From: Monosporascus cannonballus
Lineage: Eukaryota > Ascomycota > Sordariomycetes > Xylariales
Reading direction: 5' to 3'
DNA: 64,000 nucleotides
Assembly (NCBI GenBank): GCA_004154925.1
Contig: QJNS01000128.1
Span: 161,075-225,074, forward strand
Of the stretch, positions 52,536 through 62,544 are shown piece after piece. Made by a program: the position numbers and the translations under genes. Position 1 is the stretch's first letter, and each line of letters starts with the position of its first letter. A model generated the notes under the pieces. The model made no database searches. It was not told where the DNA came from and saw only the letters and a list, made by a program, of their open reading frames with translations.

Positions 52536-54399
52536 ATGCGGTCCTGCTTGCTGATGGAGACGACCCTTCCAATGTCTGTTCGAAAGCTCCTTCTTTTCGG
52601 CCTGGCTGGCTTGGTCACGGCCTCTGCCGTTCGTTCACGGGGATGTAGAGTTCTTCCCGGAGATCGAAAGTGGCCAACGGCAGCTGACTGGGCTAGCCTC
52701 AATAAGACTGTGGATGGACGATTGATATCCTCTGTTCCGCTGGCTAGTGTCTGTCACGATGCTCCATTCAATAGCTACAGTGCCGACACATGTACCACTA
52801 TTCAGGCGACATGGAATAAGACTACGCTATTTCAGTTAGTCTCCCTATACGTACACTTCGAAATGCGCGGGCTAACCGGGATGCAGCATCAATCAACCGG
52901 CTGAGTTCTTCAGCATGTACTTCAATAATTATACATGCGATGCATTCACACCTAGGTCCAGGCCTTGCGAGCTGGGCAATTATGCGAGCTATGTGATTAA
53001 TGTCACAGGGGCTGCCGACGTCCAAGCGGGTATCAAGTTCGCCAGAAAGAACAATGTACGATTGGTCATTAAGAACACGGGCCATGAGTGAGTAGTGGAT
53101 CTCGTAATTAGTAACTGTTACTGTGACATAGCTAATGAAGATAGTTACTTGGGTAAATCCACCGGTAAAGGCGGCTTGTCCCTGTGGACGCACAACCTAA
53201 AGTCAACTCAGTACATCCCTCGGTACAACGCCCCCTATTATAAGGGCCCTGCCATTAAGCTTGGGGCAGGCATTCAAGGGTTCGAGGCCTATGTCGCCGC
53301 CAACGCCACCGGGCACCCCATCGTCGCCGGCTCCTGTCCCACCGTCGGTATCGCAGGTGGATACAGCCAAGGCGGTGGCCACTCAATGCTGTCCAGCATG
53401 TACGGTCTTGGCGCCGACAATGTGCTGGAGTGGGAAGTCGTGACCATGGACGGGCGGCACCTCGTCGCAACCCCTACTAAGAACTCGGACCTATATTGGG
53501 CCATGAGTGGCGGCGGTGGCGGTAACTATGCTGTCGCGCTCTCCATGACGAGCAGGCTGCACAAGGACAGTATCGTCGGCGGCGCCTCGGTTATCTTCAA
53601 CGATACCAAAGTCGGCAACGACGCCTTCTGGGAAGCTGTAGGGGCATTCCACGCACTGCTCCCCTCCTTCGTCGACGACGGCAACTCATATACGTACACG
53701 CTCACCAACAACGTGTTCCTGTCCTGGGGCGTGGCCATGCCCGGTGCCGACTTGAACCAGGTCAACGCCTTGATGAAACCCTTCCTCGACGATCTTAAAA
53801 GGCGTGGCATTGACTACGAGTACGCACCGCACGTTTCGCGTAGCTTCTATGAGCACTACGCCTTCTATTTTGGCCCGCTACCGGAAGGGTTCGCGGACTA
53901 TGCCCCCTTCACCGGCAGCCGAATCCTCCCGCGCGCTATGCTCACGGACCCGGAGCAGAACAGCATCGCGACAGATGCGCTCCGCAATGCCTCGCTGGCC
54001 GAGGGTTACGCGCCGTTGGCGTGTCAGGCGCTCAACGTGCGGCGTCAGAGGCACCCGGACAACGCGGTGCTGCCGGCGTGGCGCGACGCGCTCTCAATCT
54101 GCCTCACCCCCGGTTTGTGGGACCCGCATGCGACGCCGGCCGAGATGGCCGCGCGCCAGGACTACGCTGCGAACGTGTTGCAGCCCATGCTGGACCGTGC
54201 CACGCCCGGCGGCGGTGTCTACCTGAATGAGGCGAACTATCGCCAACAGAACTGGCAGAGGGAGTTTTATGGGTCCAACTACAAGCGCTTACTACGGGTT
54301 AAGCGCAAGTATGATCCCCACTCGATGCTCTATGCCCATACCGCGGTGGGCAGCGAGGCGTGGGTTGAGGACGGGAACGGGAGACTGTGTAGAGTGTAG
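52536..54399 (+). CDS. Secreted FAD-linked oxidoreductase (BBE/PCMH family)
   Basis: Exons 52,536-52,834, 52,887-53,087 and 53,145-54,399; introns have GTTAGT/CAG and GTGAGT/TAG ends with CTAAC and CTAAT branch sites. Joined length is about 584 residues from 52,536 (ATGs at 52,554 and 52,572 are alternatives; the last gives the neatest signal peptide, MSVRKLLLFGLAG). The order is signal peptide, CRVLPGDRKWPTAADW leader typical of fungal secreted members, FAD-binding PCMH domain (about 130-310) and C-terminal BBE domain (about 520-570, NEANY...NW...FYG.NY.RL). His166 in NTGHD and Cys231 in GSCPTVG are the positions that bind FAD covalently at two sites in berberine-bridge-type enzymes, so a bicovalent flavin is likely. 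Such enzymes oxidise alcohols or drive oxidative cyclisation. It looks intact. It is probably a tailoring enzyme of the neighbouring PKS cluster, though an independent role is possible. Confidence 0.92.
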
Positions 54400-55559
54400 G
54401 CATAGGATATGATCGGCTAATTGGGCTTCGAGGTGAGCTTTGGATTAGATGTTATATATTTTATACTTCTATTGTTTTGTGGGTCGTTCACTGATAATTG
54501 GTCTTTTCTTTTTTACGATTCGGCCTATGATAGAAGGATGCTCTATATTTGTGTAACGGTCAGGTGTAAAGCTCCTTAGGTATTACTCTCTTATGGTGGA
54601 CTGCCCAGTCTGACTCGTATGAAGTTGCTAATTCGAAATATGCGCCTTCCATGCTGCTGAAATTGGAATCGTTCATTCGGTTGATTGGTCTCGACTGTGT
54701 TGACTAGTGTGATTGCCTATAGTTTTAATCTCGATCTCCAAGGAAAAGTCACTCCTATATGTTTGTAAGACGCAACAGGCCCTTATCACCAATCAACTCT
54801 GAAAAGGTTTTTCGTATATGTGCATCGTGATATTGTTATCGATAAGAGAACATTTACCCCTTACCATCTAGTACGAAGCTCATATTGTTACGCTATGTTG
54901 AATAGGGGTTAGAATAGGGGTAGGACGACACACATCTCTTTGTATATATACAATTGCATAGCCCCCAAGCCGCCAAGGCTGTTGGTAACTTGAGATGAAT
55001 CTAACTGTTGTTCAAGCTATTCAGGTATGTTAGTGGCTCTAAAATTAGAATCTACGACAATTGACAAGCGCAGAGGCACAGAGGGGTCCTAAGGGTCCTC
55101 TTAGTAATCCAGAGCATGAAAATGCGAAACCGTCATTAAAAATCTAGAGTATAATTCAAGGCTAATTTAATACTCCGTCAAGTTAACAAAGTACGTTGAG
55201 GACCGGACGATGTCTCAGGGCTAACGGCGGTACGTCGTAACCGTTTGTATCGATATAGGGATTGCTGATGTACAACATACTCAGTTCAGCACTAGTAGGC
55301 CAGCAATCAAGTCGTTTCTAATATAGAAAACACTGCTTTCCTTTGCTAACATTCCTCTTCCTAGGCGTCGTCTTCAAAATTTCTATGAACAAAATTGCTT
55401 TCGCTTAAAGCGACAAGACCCAAGGCTCGGGTCACAGTCAGCAATAGTAACTTATACATGTACCTGGATATCGCCGTTGCCGTCAAATATCCCTCCCGTT
55501 GAGTGCTAATCCAGTTGTGCAGTCCGTTGTCACAATATCAGTTACTGGGGGGCAATGGT
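54400..55559. other. Intergenic region between convergent genes
   Basis: This is the 3' side of the FAD oxidoreductase (plus) and the original 3' side of the monooxygenase (minus), which the transposon has pushed away. No long frame, repeat or RNA gene is visible. Read on the minus strand, the last ~100 bases before 55,560 remain open and could encode the original last residues and stop of the monooxygenase before the transposon arrived; that is inference. Confidence 0.55.
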
Positions 55560-55561
55560 TA

Positions 55562-55607
55562 AGATGACCCCCCCATCCGCGCTCCACCCCATCAACGCGC
55601 CACCCCA
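55562..55607 (+). repeat. Left terminal inverted repeat of pogo element
   Basis: 46-bp terminal inverted repeat with C7 and CCACCCC runs. Just inside it, short inverted repeats caacgcg / cgcgttg occur, possible transposase-binding substructure. Only a few differences separate it and the adjoining ~30 bp from the copy at 63,912 (for example cacttattg here against cacttactg there). Confidence 0.85.
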
Positions 55608-55680
55608 CAACCGCGTTGCGCGTTGATCCACTTATTGATTTCTTTCCATATAAAAAGCTTCTTAATAACGCTTTAAAAAA

Positions 55681-57371
55681 TTGAAAAAATTATCTTCTTC
55701 TTCAGCAGAATTTGCGCTTTCGAACGATATGCAGCCCTTAGCTCAATTCCGTGCGGCGCAGGCGATTGACGAGGTAACACGTGGGAGGTCCCTGCGTTCA
55801 GCCTCCAAGGGCTACCAGGTTGACAGAAGATATATCTCACGCCGCATCCAAGGTGTACGGACGAAAGAAAAGTTCGATGAAAGTTGTCAGAAGCTATCAT
55901 AAGTCTAAGAGGAAGCTTTAGCCCGTTAGGTTATCGTACAAGGTTAATTAGGATATGCGCTATCCTATTCGCGATTCCGCTTATACACATAACGCCTCCT
56001 GATTAATAACGGCAGCCTTAAACGCTTAGGAAAAGGTTAGGTAGCCCGATTTTTGCGTCGCCATCCTGGAATCAGGACTATTAAGGGCAAGTTTATTAAT
56101 TATAAGCGTTTAAATAGCGCTTCCCCGGCCTCTATTAACGTCTTATTTGGACGCTTTTCCCTGCCGGAAGTTAAGGTTATCAAATAGAAAAACCGATTTA
56201 ACGCGGACGAAATCGGAATAATAAAAGGCATGGGCGAGAACTATTTCGTCCTTGGAAAAGCCTTTAGGAAAAATATCCTTTTAAAAAATACCTTTAAAAA
56301 AAAGTAAATTATTATAATCGCCTATATTAATGTTAACGGGCGATTGTTACCGCCTTTCGTAATTTTTAGCGGCGTTAACGTATAATAACAATAGTTCCCT
56401 GATTCGGATGATAAAGCATATAAAAACTGGTACTTTACTACGTTAAAAAACGGCTGGACAAATAACGAAATCGGCTTAAAATAACTTCGCAAGGTTTTTA
56501 TTTCCCATACCAAGCCCAAAAACCCGGACGAATGGAGGTTATTAATAATTAACGGCCATAAAAGCTATACCATTAAGGAATTTATATGGATGTACCTTTA
56601 AAATAAGATATATATCATTTTTTTACCTGCTTATATTTCCCATGTTTTCCAGCTTTTTAACGTAGGTATATTCGTTACCTTAAAGCGGAAGTACCGCTAT
56701 TAGTTCTGCGAACGCTATTACGGACGGGCTTTCGAAATTATAGATAAAACCAATTTCCTTTAGGCGTTCGCGAAGGTATAGCAGGAAGTTATGATAATTT
56801 CGGAATATATTATGAAAAGCTGGAAAATAATAAGTTTACGTTTTATTAATAAGGCGAAAGTATTAAATAATAGGTACGTTAGGGAAAAGGGAGGATGGCA
56901 AATATATCTATCCGGAAATTAATTTTTACCCTAAAATAACCTGACTTTTTATCTCAAATGGCTGCTTTAGGTATTAAAATACTTAAATTATCTAGGGAAT
57001 TAATTCGGATCGAAAAAGCCCTGGTACAGGTTGATCTAGTTTACGGGAATCTTACCGTACGTCTTTTGTTCCGCAAGTTCGCCAAAGCCCTTGACGATAA
57101 AACCGCCAAACTTTCTGCTACCAAAGTTCTTAATAGGCAAATAACTGCAGCCCTTAAAAAAGCGAAGCTTAAAAAATATGGGAAGGTGCAGCCCGAGCCC
57201 AATAAGGGCTTCGTAAAGATGATCTCGGTCAGGAAGGTAAAGGTAGGGCGGAAAGCCCCTGCGAAGGGACGCTCCACTGTTATTCGGCAAAATCAACAGG
57301 AAACCGAGCCTTCCGGAAGCGACGAAAATAGCGAGGTGGAAGCGGATTGCATCATTGTACGGTTTACTTAG
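55681..57371 (+). pseudogene. Fot1/pogo DDE transposase, inactivated
   Basis: The first open part (55,681-55,902) includes QFRAAQAIDEVTRGRSLRSA and DRRYISRRIQG, a Psq/CENP-B helix-turn-helix. The middle (55,900-56,950) carries many stops but keeps the order of the DDE_1 core: NADEIGI (about 56,199; first Asp kept), LLIINGHKSYT (about 56,538-56,570; the second catalytic Asp of the DGH motif is Asn, a G->A change), and LPAYISHVFQLFNVG (about 56,620-56,665). The C-terminal 56,958-57,371 is open for 137 codons and reads as the usual basic tail (KKAKLKKYGKV, RKVKVGRKAPAKGR), ending at a TAG. The contrast between intact ends and a mutated middle is notable. It cannot give an active enzyme. Confidence 0.85.
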
Positions 57372-57408
57372 TATGGAATCAATTGATGAAGTGACTGTTG
57401 AGATATTG

Positions 57409-59493
57409 TTATTTGAATGGAGAGGTTGTTGTGGCGATGGCTTCAAAATTGGGTGGAGCGTTGATGGGGTGGAGCGCGGATGGGGGGGTCATCTTACTGA
57501 GTGGAACGCTGGTGCTATAACCATTAACAGCAATGGTGGCCTTGGCCTTGGCGAGCCCACTGACACGGGGCTCCTCAATTTTGATTTGAGGTTCAGGAGT
57601 CGGATTTCTGGATTCCGTGGTTCTCGTTCGTTGTTTTCTAGCCAACTCTGATCTAAATTCGTCAACAAGTCCTTTGTATTCCCTTGGGTAGGCTGGTGTG
57701 AACATATTCGCGAGTGGATTCCTCTTCCGCCTAGGGTTTATACCGAGGTCCATGAGTAGCGTGTCAATATACTGCGATGAGTCAGCGAGACATTCCGCTC
57801 CGATCCAGGGCGCGGCTACTTACGGGGATAAAGTCGAAGATGGCATAAGCATGCTTCATTCCCTGAGCAACATACCGTTTGCGCGTCCAGACGTTCCACT
57901 CGGCCACTTCTTGTTCCATCTCCGCCTGGGAGGGCGGATCATGTAGACCGAGAAGGAAGGCAACGCCCCACAGCGCTTGTACTTCAGACACCATGGGGGT
58001 GTAGATAGAGTGGATGAAGCCAGGAAAGTAAACTGAACGGTCACCCTGGGCCGCGAGCGCAGGGACAACCAGTCGCCGATAATGCAGGTTCGGGCCGTGC
58101 AGAAGTTTCCTCTCCCCAGCGGTCTCTTCGCGGCTGAATTCCTTGGAGCCAAAAGGTGACTGTTTGAGGGCGGGAAGCAGCTCGTCAACAGTCTCTTCTG
58201 CGGCTTGGTGAAGTATGGTCCATTTCTCTTGCTCAGCTGGACTTGGCACGAGGCCGCAATACCGCTGCAGCTCCTCATCAAAGACATGGAAAGACTTGTC
58301 GAAACCTGTGCAAAGGATCATATAGTCTGTATGAAACTGGGAGCCGTCTTTTAAGCTGACCATGTTGCCGGCGCCTAGAGATTTAATATCGGTTCTATAG
58401 ATCGTACAGTCACCAGCGTGGAAGGTCTTCCAGAAAAGCGGCACGCTGGCGGCTCCAAGACCGGCATTTGCCCAAAATATTCTATATGTGTTAATACCGT
58501 AGCTAGAATAAGGAAACAAGGCGCGAGAGTACCTACCCATTCCCGTGGGGCATAGGTCTAAGCTCCTTTGCATTCTCGGACTTAGAGTAACCAGCATGTC
58601 TGTCAGCTATCCAATTTACAATTATCTAAAAGAACCAGGCGATGAAACGTCCCAGCGCTGTCCTTTGGAAGAATTGGTGGCCGGTTCCATCCGTGCTCAT
58701 GATGCTGCAACCCATCAGCGCGACGAACCTTGTGGTCACAACATCCATTGTGTTCGCTAAGCCGAGGAGAGTGGGTGGCATGATGGCCAAAGGCCCAGAT
58801 CCATTCTTTCGGATAACCCAATGGACCTTCTTCCCAGCCTTTAGCAGGAGAAATACGGTGTCGTACGCAGATTTGGCACCCCCTACCACAGTCACTGTGT
58901 GGATGTTATCGAATGAGGTGAGGTGCGTGCCTATCTCGGAAGAATGAATAATAGGCGAATTGAAATTGGTCTTGGGCCAAACAGAGACGACAGGGTGCGA
59001 AGTTGCTCCAGAGGCGTAGATAAGTTTGGCGCACTCAATTGGACTCTTTTCTGCGATTTCGAGGCGCCAGCCACCACTAGCGCTACGAGAGACATTCGTC
59101 ACGGTAGTTCTCAGACGAGTTCGTCGCAAAAGATCACAGTCCGAAGCAAAGTCATTCAAATATGTGTGTATGGCATCGCCTGATATGTAGCCGTCCTCGG
59201 TGATGCCTTCATGGCGCATAGGGTAGAATGAATACTCGAACAGGCCATGCTTGATCTGAGCATAAAGAGTAGGGTAGACCTTCTCGGCGCTCCAAACACC
59301 TCCGATTGAGGCCTGATCATCGAGAATGACTAAGTTAGCCGAGGGCATGAAGTCTAGATATGTCTTGGCGGATATAAGACTATTCTAACCTCCATTTACT
59401 AGATTAGCGTACGGCATACGAGTACAAGAGAGAGCTGAAGTGCATACCGGCGCCCAAAACGACAACGTCTACTTGTTCTTCCATTCGCGCCAT
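57409..59493 (-). pseudogene. FAD-dependent monooxygenase (FMO family), disrupted
   Basis: Exons (minus): 59,493-59,448, about 59,389-58,537, 58,481-57,824 and 57,771-57,409; about 639 codons. Introns end in GTATGC, GTAGGT and GTAAGT donors. It starts MARMEEQVDVVVLGAG, the FAD Rossmann strand, followed by IGGVW; the middle has VVGGAKSAYD, the NADPH Rossmann site, and a long FMO-type C-terminal half. Such enzymes insert oxygen into carbon or heteroatoms, using NADPH. Damage: (1) an in-frame TAG at 58,626-58,628 inside well-conserved coding sequence, after GRFIAWFF; (2) with the most natural first acceptor, another TAG at 59,385-59,387 within the FAD loop. An alternative 40-nt intron (59,380-59,419) would avoid it but adds six residues to the loop. 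(3) The pogo element cuts the last exon, replacing the tail. Both stops fit TpG->TpA. It shares an upstream region with the divergent gene at 60,103. Confidence 0.82.
57449..57494 (-). repeat. Right terminal inverted repeat of pogo element
   Basis: Reverse complement of the left repeat, differing by G->T at position 37. The minus-strand reading frame of the monooxygenase runs into it, so the repeat now codes the KMTPPSALHPINAPP part of the predicted C-terminus. Confidence 0.85.
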
Positions 59494-60102
59494 GTTTGAT
59501 ATCGGTGATGGATTGAAAATATCGAATAATAATGAGGCTTATTATCACTTACATCCTCGCCTGTTCTGCACGTTTGCTATGGCTCCGGCGTCAAGCCCTT
59601 TATGATATCCAACTCTGCCCTATATGCATACTCTTGTTATCCGAATACAATGCTCGGTAGCTAGCCGGGCCGAATGCGGCGCCAGACTCGTATGATCGAA
59701 AGGGTATTCGTTTCTAGATAGATTGTATGACAATAGTGTGACTAGTCGTTGAGGCTGGGGCCAAAGGTCCAGCATAGAAATTCGGACAGTGGTCGCCCTC
59801 GTGGACGAAAGCTTGGCGTGGCAGCTTACGCCTCGGGTCGGGCACTGCGGACCGCGCGGCTTTGTCTCGGAGACTGCGGGCTGAGATACCCGATATGCTG
59901 TGAGTGCTGGCTCCTACTCTGCAACAAAAACTTCATGAAAGGATATCATTGAGTGCAAAAAATTTTCTGTTCCGATTTCGATCACGAGTTTAGAATTATT
60001 TCGCCAAAACCTTCAACGTCTTAGGCTTCCGCGTTGACTTGTTCTCTTAATCAAGTTTCTCCGTCAACCGCCTCTATACTGACTTGACTCCTTGAACTCA
60101 CT
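59494..60102. promoter_or_regulatory. Divergent promoter region
   Basis: 609 bp separate the start codons of the monooxygenase (minus) and the membrane protein (plus), so both promoters must lie here, an arrangement common in fungal metabolite clusters. A GC-rich core (59,745-59,890) holds several CGG/CCG triplets, for example cggaccgcg and tcggacagtggtcg, possible half-sites for a Zn2Cys6 activator. This is suggestive only. The 67-codon plus frame at 59,749-59,952 has no support as a gene. Confidence 0.5.
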
Positions 60103-61246
60103 ATGGCGACCCTTAACCAATCTTCCCTCAGTTCACTGCCAGACCCTTTTTACGTATTTCGTATGTTGACTGGCTTTGGGTTTTTGACCCAATGGATAGT
60201 TATGATGATGAACGGCTCGTTCGTCGCGATGCTCACGACAGCTTGGATGGGTGTCTTCCCGACCGGCACTCTCGTCAAGACAACTTGGACGGGAATTTGG
60301 CCAATTGACTTCATGGTCGGGCTTCTGGTGGTGTTCTTTGGTGCCGTCAACAATGTGGCCGACCTACCTGACATTGGCCCTTACCTGATGCTGCTGGATT
60401 TAGTTTTTGCTCTCGTCGTCTTCAACATGATGACAGTAATCGAGGATCGACGAAACAGGAAAACGGGTCCACTACGATAGTGAGTTCTATCATCTTACAT
60501 GGTGTGAGAGACTGACGTCTCGCAGTCCTGCGTATTGGCAATTCCTGTGGAACTTCTGCGGCGCCGCCTCCGTGTTGCCGGTTTATTCGCATTTATATCT
60601 CAAGCGATCTGCAAACATTTCCCGTCTATCGACAGACCAGGCGCAAGCTCTGCCTTTCACGGCTCTCTGGAGTGTGATAATCTCACTCCCTCTCCTGATA
60701 CCGACCATGTTCAGTTGTGCCCCCTTTCAGGTCCAGGCCGGGGTGGTCATCTGGTTCCTTGGGCCTCTCACTTTAGGCGTATTCCAGGACCTTTTCAGTT
60801 CTGTTCTCTCAGGTCGCTTTTATAAGGGAGTCGCCAAGCCAGTGACAACAGCCTACTGGATCGTCGGTGCAGCCAGTGCTGCGATCCATATTGGAGTTTT
60901 GTTGTGGGCATTCCTATCCCCGGAACTCACCTGGAGCAGGATATATTTGCCCAATCACAGCGCCGTTCAACCCGGTCCGACGTTTATGACGGAGGGAGCT
61001 ATGCTCTTTATGCAATACGATCATGTGGTTATCTACCTCTGTGTGTTTGCTCTCGGGGCATATATGCTAGGATCTGAGAATTTCTTAACTGGCAAATTAC
61101 CCCCGAAGTGGCCGCGGGCCGGTGCCTCGAAGTTGACACTATTGGCTATCACTGTAATAGGAGGCCCAGGTGCTGGGCTAGCTTGGCTACTTTGCAACCG
61201 TGAAAGGAAGGCAGATGCTGTCCATAGTCTGGGCAAGCAATTTTAA
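60103..61246 (+). CDS. Polytopic membrane protein, candidate integral-membrane cyclase
   Basis: Exons 60,103-60,479 and 60,526-61,246 (46-nt intron, GTGAGT donor, GCAG acceptor, CTGAC branch site) give 365 residues. I count about eight or nine hydrophobic segments, the first at ~20-45 (FRMLTGFGFLTQWIVMMM) and the last at ~330-350. There is no signal peptide and no transporter motif. Conserved-looking acidic and aromatic residues lie in the loops: VADLPDIGP (~85-97), VIEDRRNR (~116) and PAYWQFLWNFCGAASVLPVY after the splice site. Uncharacterised membrane proteins of this size and layout recur in fungal polyketide and meroterpenoid clusters, and some integral-membrane terpene cyclases (MacJ/AscF type) are similar in size; membership is inference. 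The reading frame is intact. It lies between the monooxygenase and the PKS and probably acts in the ER membrane. Confidence 0.75.
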
Positions 61247-62544
61247 ATACAACGCCCAATCTGACTGAGAGTTACCGGGATTAGCCCGAGCCCTCGTTGC
61301 TTAATTGACTGACAAAGATAAGAGTATATACCTTCTTGATAAGGGGTGGGCGTGATAACCGCGAAGACAACCCAGTAGATTCTTGACAATCACCTGTTTT
61401 AGCCCCTTTTTACTCCCCCTAAGGTCGTTAAGGACCGGTTGAGGCATAAAGCGTGCAAGATGATAACAGAACCGAAATTCATAGTCAAAGACATAATAGG
61501 AAGCTCATTATTCTCATTTATTGTATGGGGCGTCGTAACCTTATAGTTCCATGACTGAGGGCCTTTTAGTCTTCTAAACATACCGCAGCCCCCTGGGTTT
61601 GGTTTCTCCTTCCCCTGTTTTTCCTTGCCATAAAATTGCTAAGTAATATTGAGCCAGTCTCCCTGGGTATGCAGCTATGTCTTTGTCTTCGCCATTTTCT
61701 CCCTATTGCACCGTTCCATGTTGGATCGGGGACATGGTTGGATTGTGATGACTCCCTGTGCTACCAGGTGAGTAGATACACAGTGTTATCTCAATCGGAA
61801 CAAGGCCCACTTGCTACTTGGTGCCGCATCTTCGACGATCCGAGCTCCCTCCGCTATCCTCTCGCTCAGCGCTCTTCGGAGATCGCACTGCGCGCGGTGT
61901 GCCATGTAGCCACAGCTGAGAAAGGCGGCCAGGCACTGCCGCATAATACACGTCAAGGCTGAAGCAATGTAGTACCACCGTATCTCGTAGCACATAAGAC
62001 GGGGCGCGTAACGCCGAGCCTATAGGATGGCGCTATGCTTACTTGCTGCGCCGTACGTATTGATCGAGTCAGCAGCCGTCCGGCGAGTACGTCGGTTGGA
62101 AACGGCTGAGGATCCTAATTGACCGCAAGATAGTAAAGCTCCTTCACCGCAAAGAAAACGGTCGGTGTCGTCTAAACCCTCTTTCCATCTGGGGCTTCGG
62201 ACCCGTCTCACTCCTCTCTGCGGAGGCCGGACGTTGTGGCAGTGTCGGAGAAGGCTTCCCGAAAGACCTTTTTGAAGCGAATTCAATGTGGCTATCGTAG
62301 TTCCTGCGCTCTTTCAATAGTGGACCTCCGCAAACATTGAGAGCCTCAAGAATTGACCACATAAGGGGACTCGCCAGTCATTTGCTGGGATGAGCTATAA
62401 CAACCCCTTCCCGTTCGTCCCAAACATACCATTGCCCGGAAAACATTAGCCCAGACTGTGGAAACGCCCTGCCCTAGACCGTCCCCTCATTATTACAACG
62501 TTCAATTTCTTGGTTTATCAATCGCTTCGTTAAAATTGTTTAGA
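61247..62544. other. Intergenic region, PKS upstream side
   Basis: 1.3 kb of normal composition. Frames at 61,636-61,962 (plus, 108 codons) and 62,020-62,286 (minus, 88 codons) show no recognisable domain. Presumably it contains the terminator of the membrane-protein gene and the promoter of the PKS. A cluster of CGG/CCG triplets sits near 62,070-62,110 (gccgtccggcg, cgtcggttgg). No repeat was found. Confidence 0.5.

Larger units (their letters stand above)
55562..57494 (+). mobile_element. Fot1/pogo-type DNA transposon inserted in the monooxygenase gene
   Basis: Both ends begin AGATGACCCCCCCATCCGCG and match for 46 bp with one mismatch (G against T at position 37). TA flanks each end (55,560-55,561 and 57,495-57,496), the duplication of Tc1/mariner-pogo elements. 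The length, 1,933 bp, is typical. It encodes a CENP-B-like helix-turn-helix, a DDE core and a Lys-rich tail on the plus strand; the middle is RIP-mutated. It lies antisense inside the last exon of the monooxygenase. An element with the same left end starts at 63,912 in the PKS. Confidence 0.9.

Noticed and set aside
53255..54412. Several 60-140-codon frames overlapping the oxidoreductase
   Set aside because: Shadows of the GC-rich third exon; the BBE-family frame explains the sequence fully.
61636..61962. 108-codon frame between the membrane protein and the PKS
   Set aside because: No domain, no splice logic and an overlapping antisense frame; treated as intergenic.
62458..62544. Upstream in-frame ATG for the PKS
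   Set aside because: The 29 extra residues are not PKS-like; the ATG at 62,545 gives the usual short Ser-rich leader before the ketosynthase.
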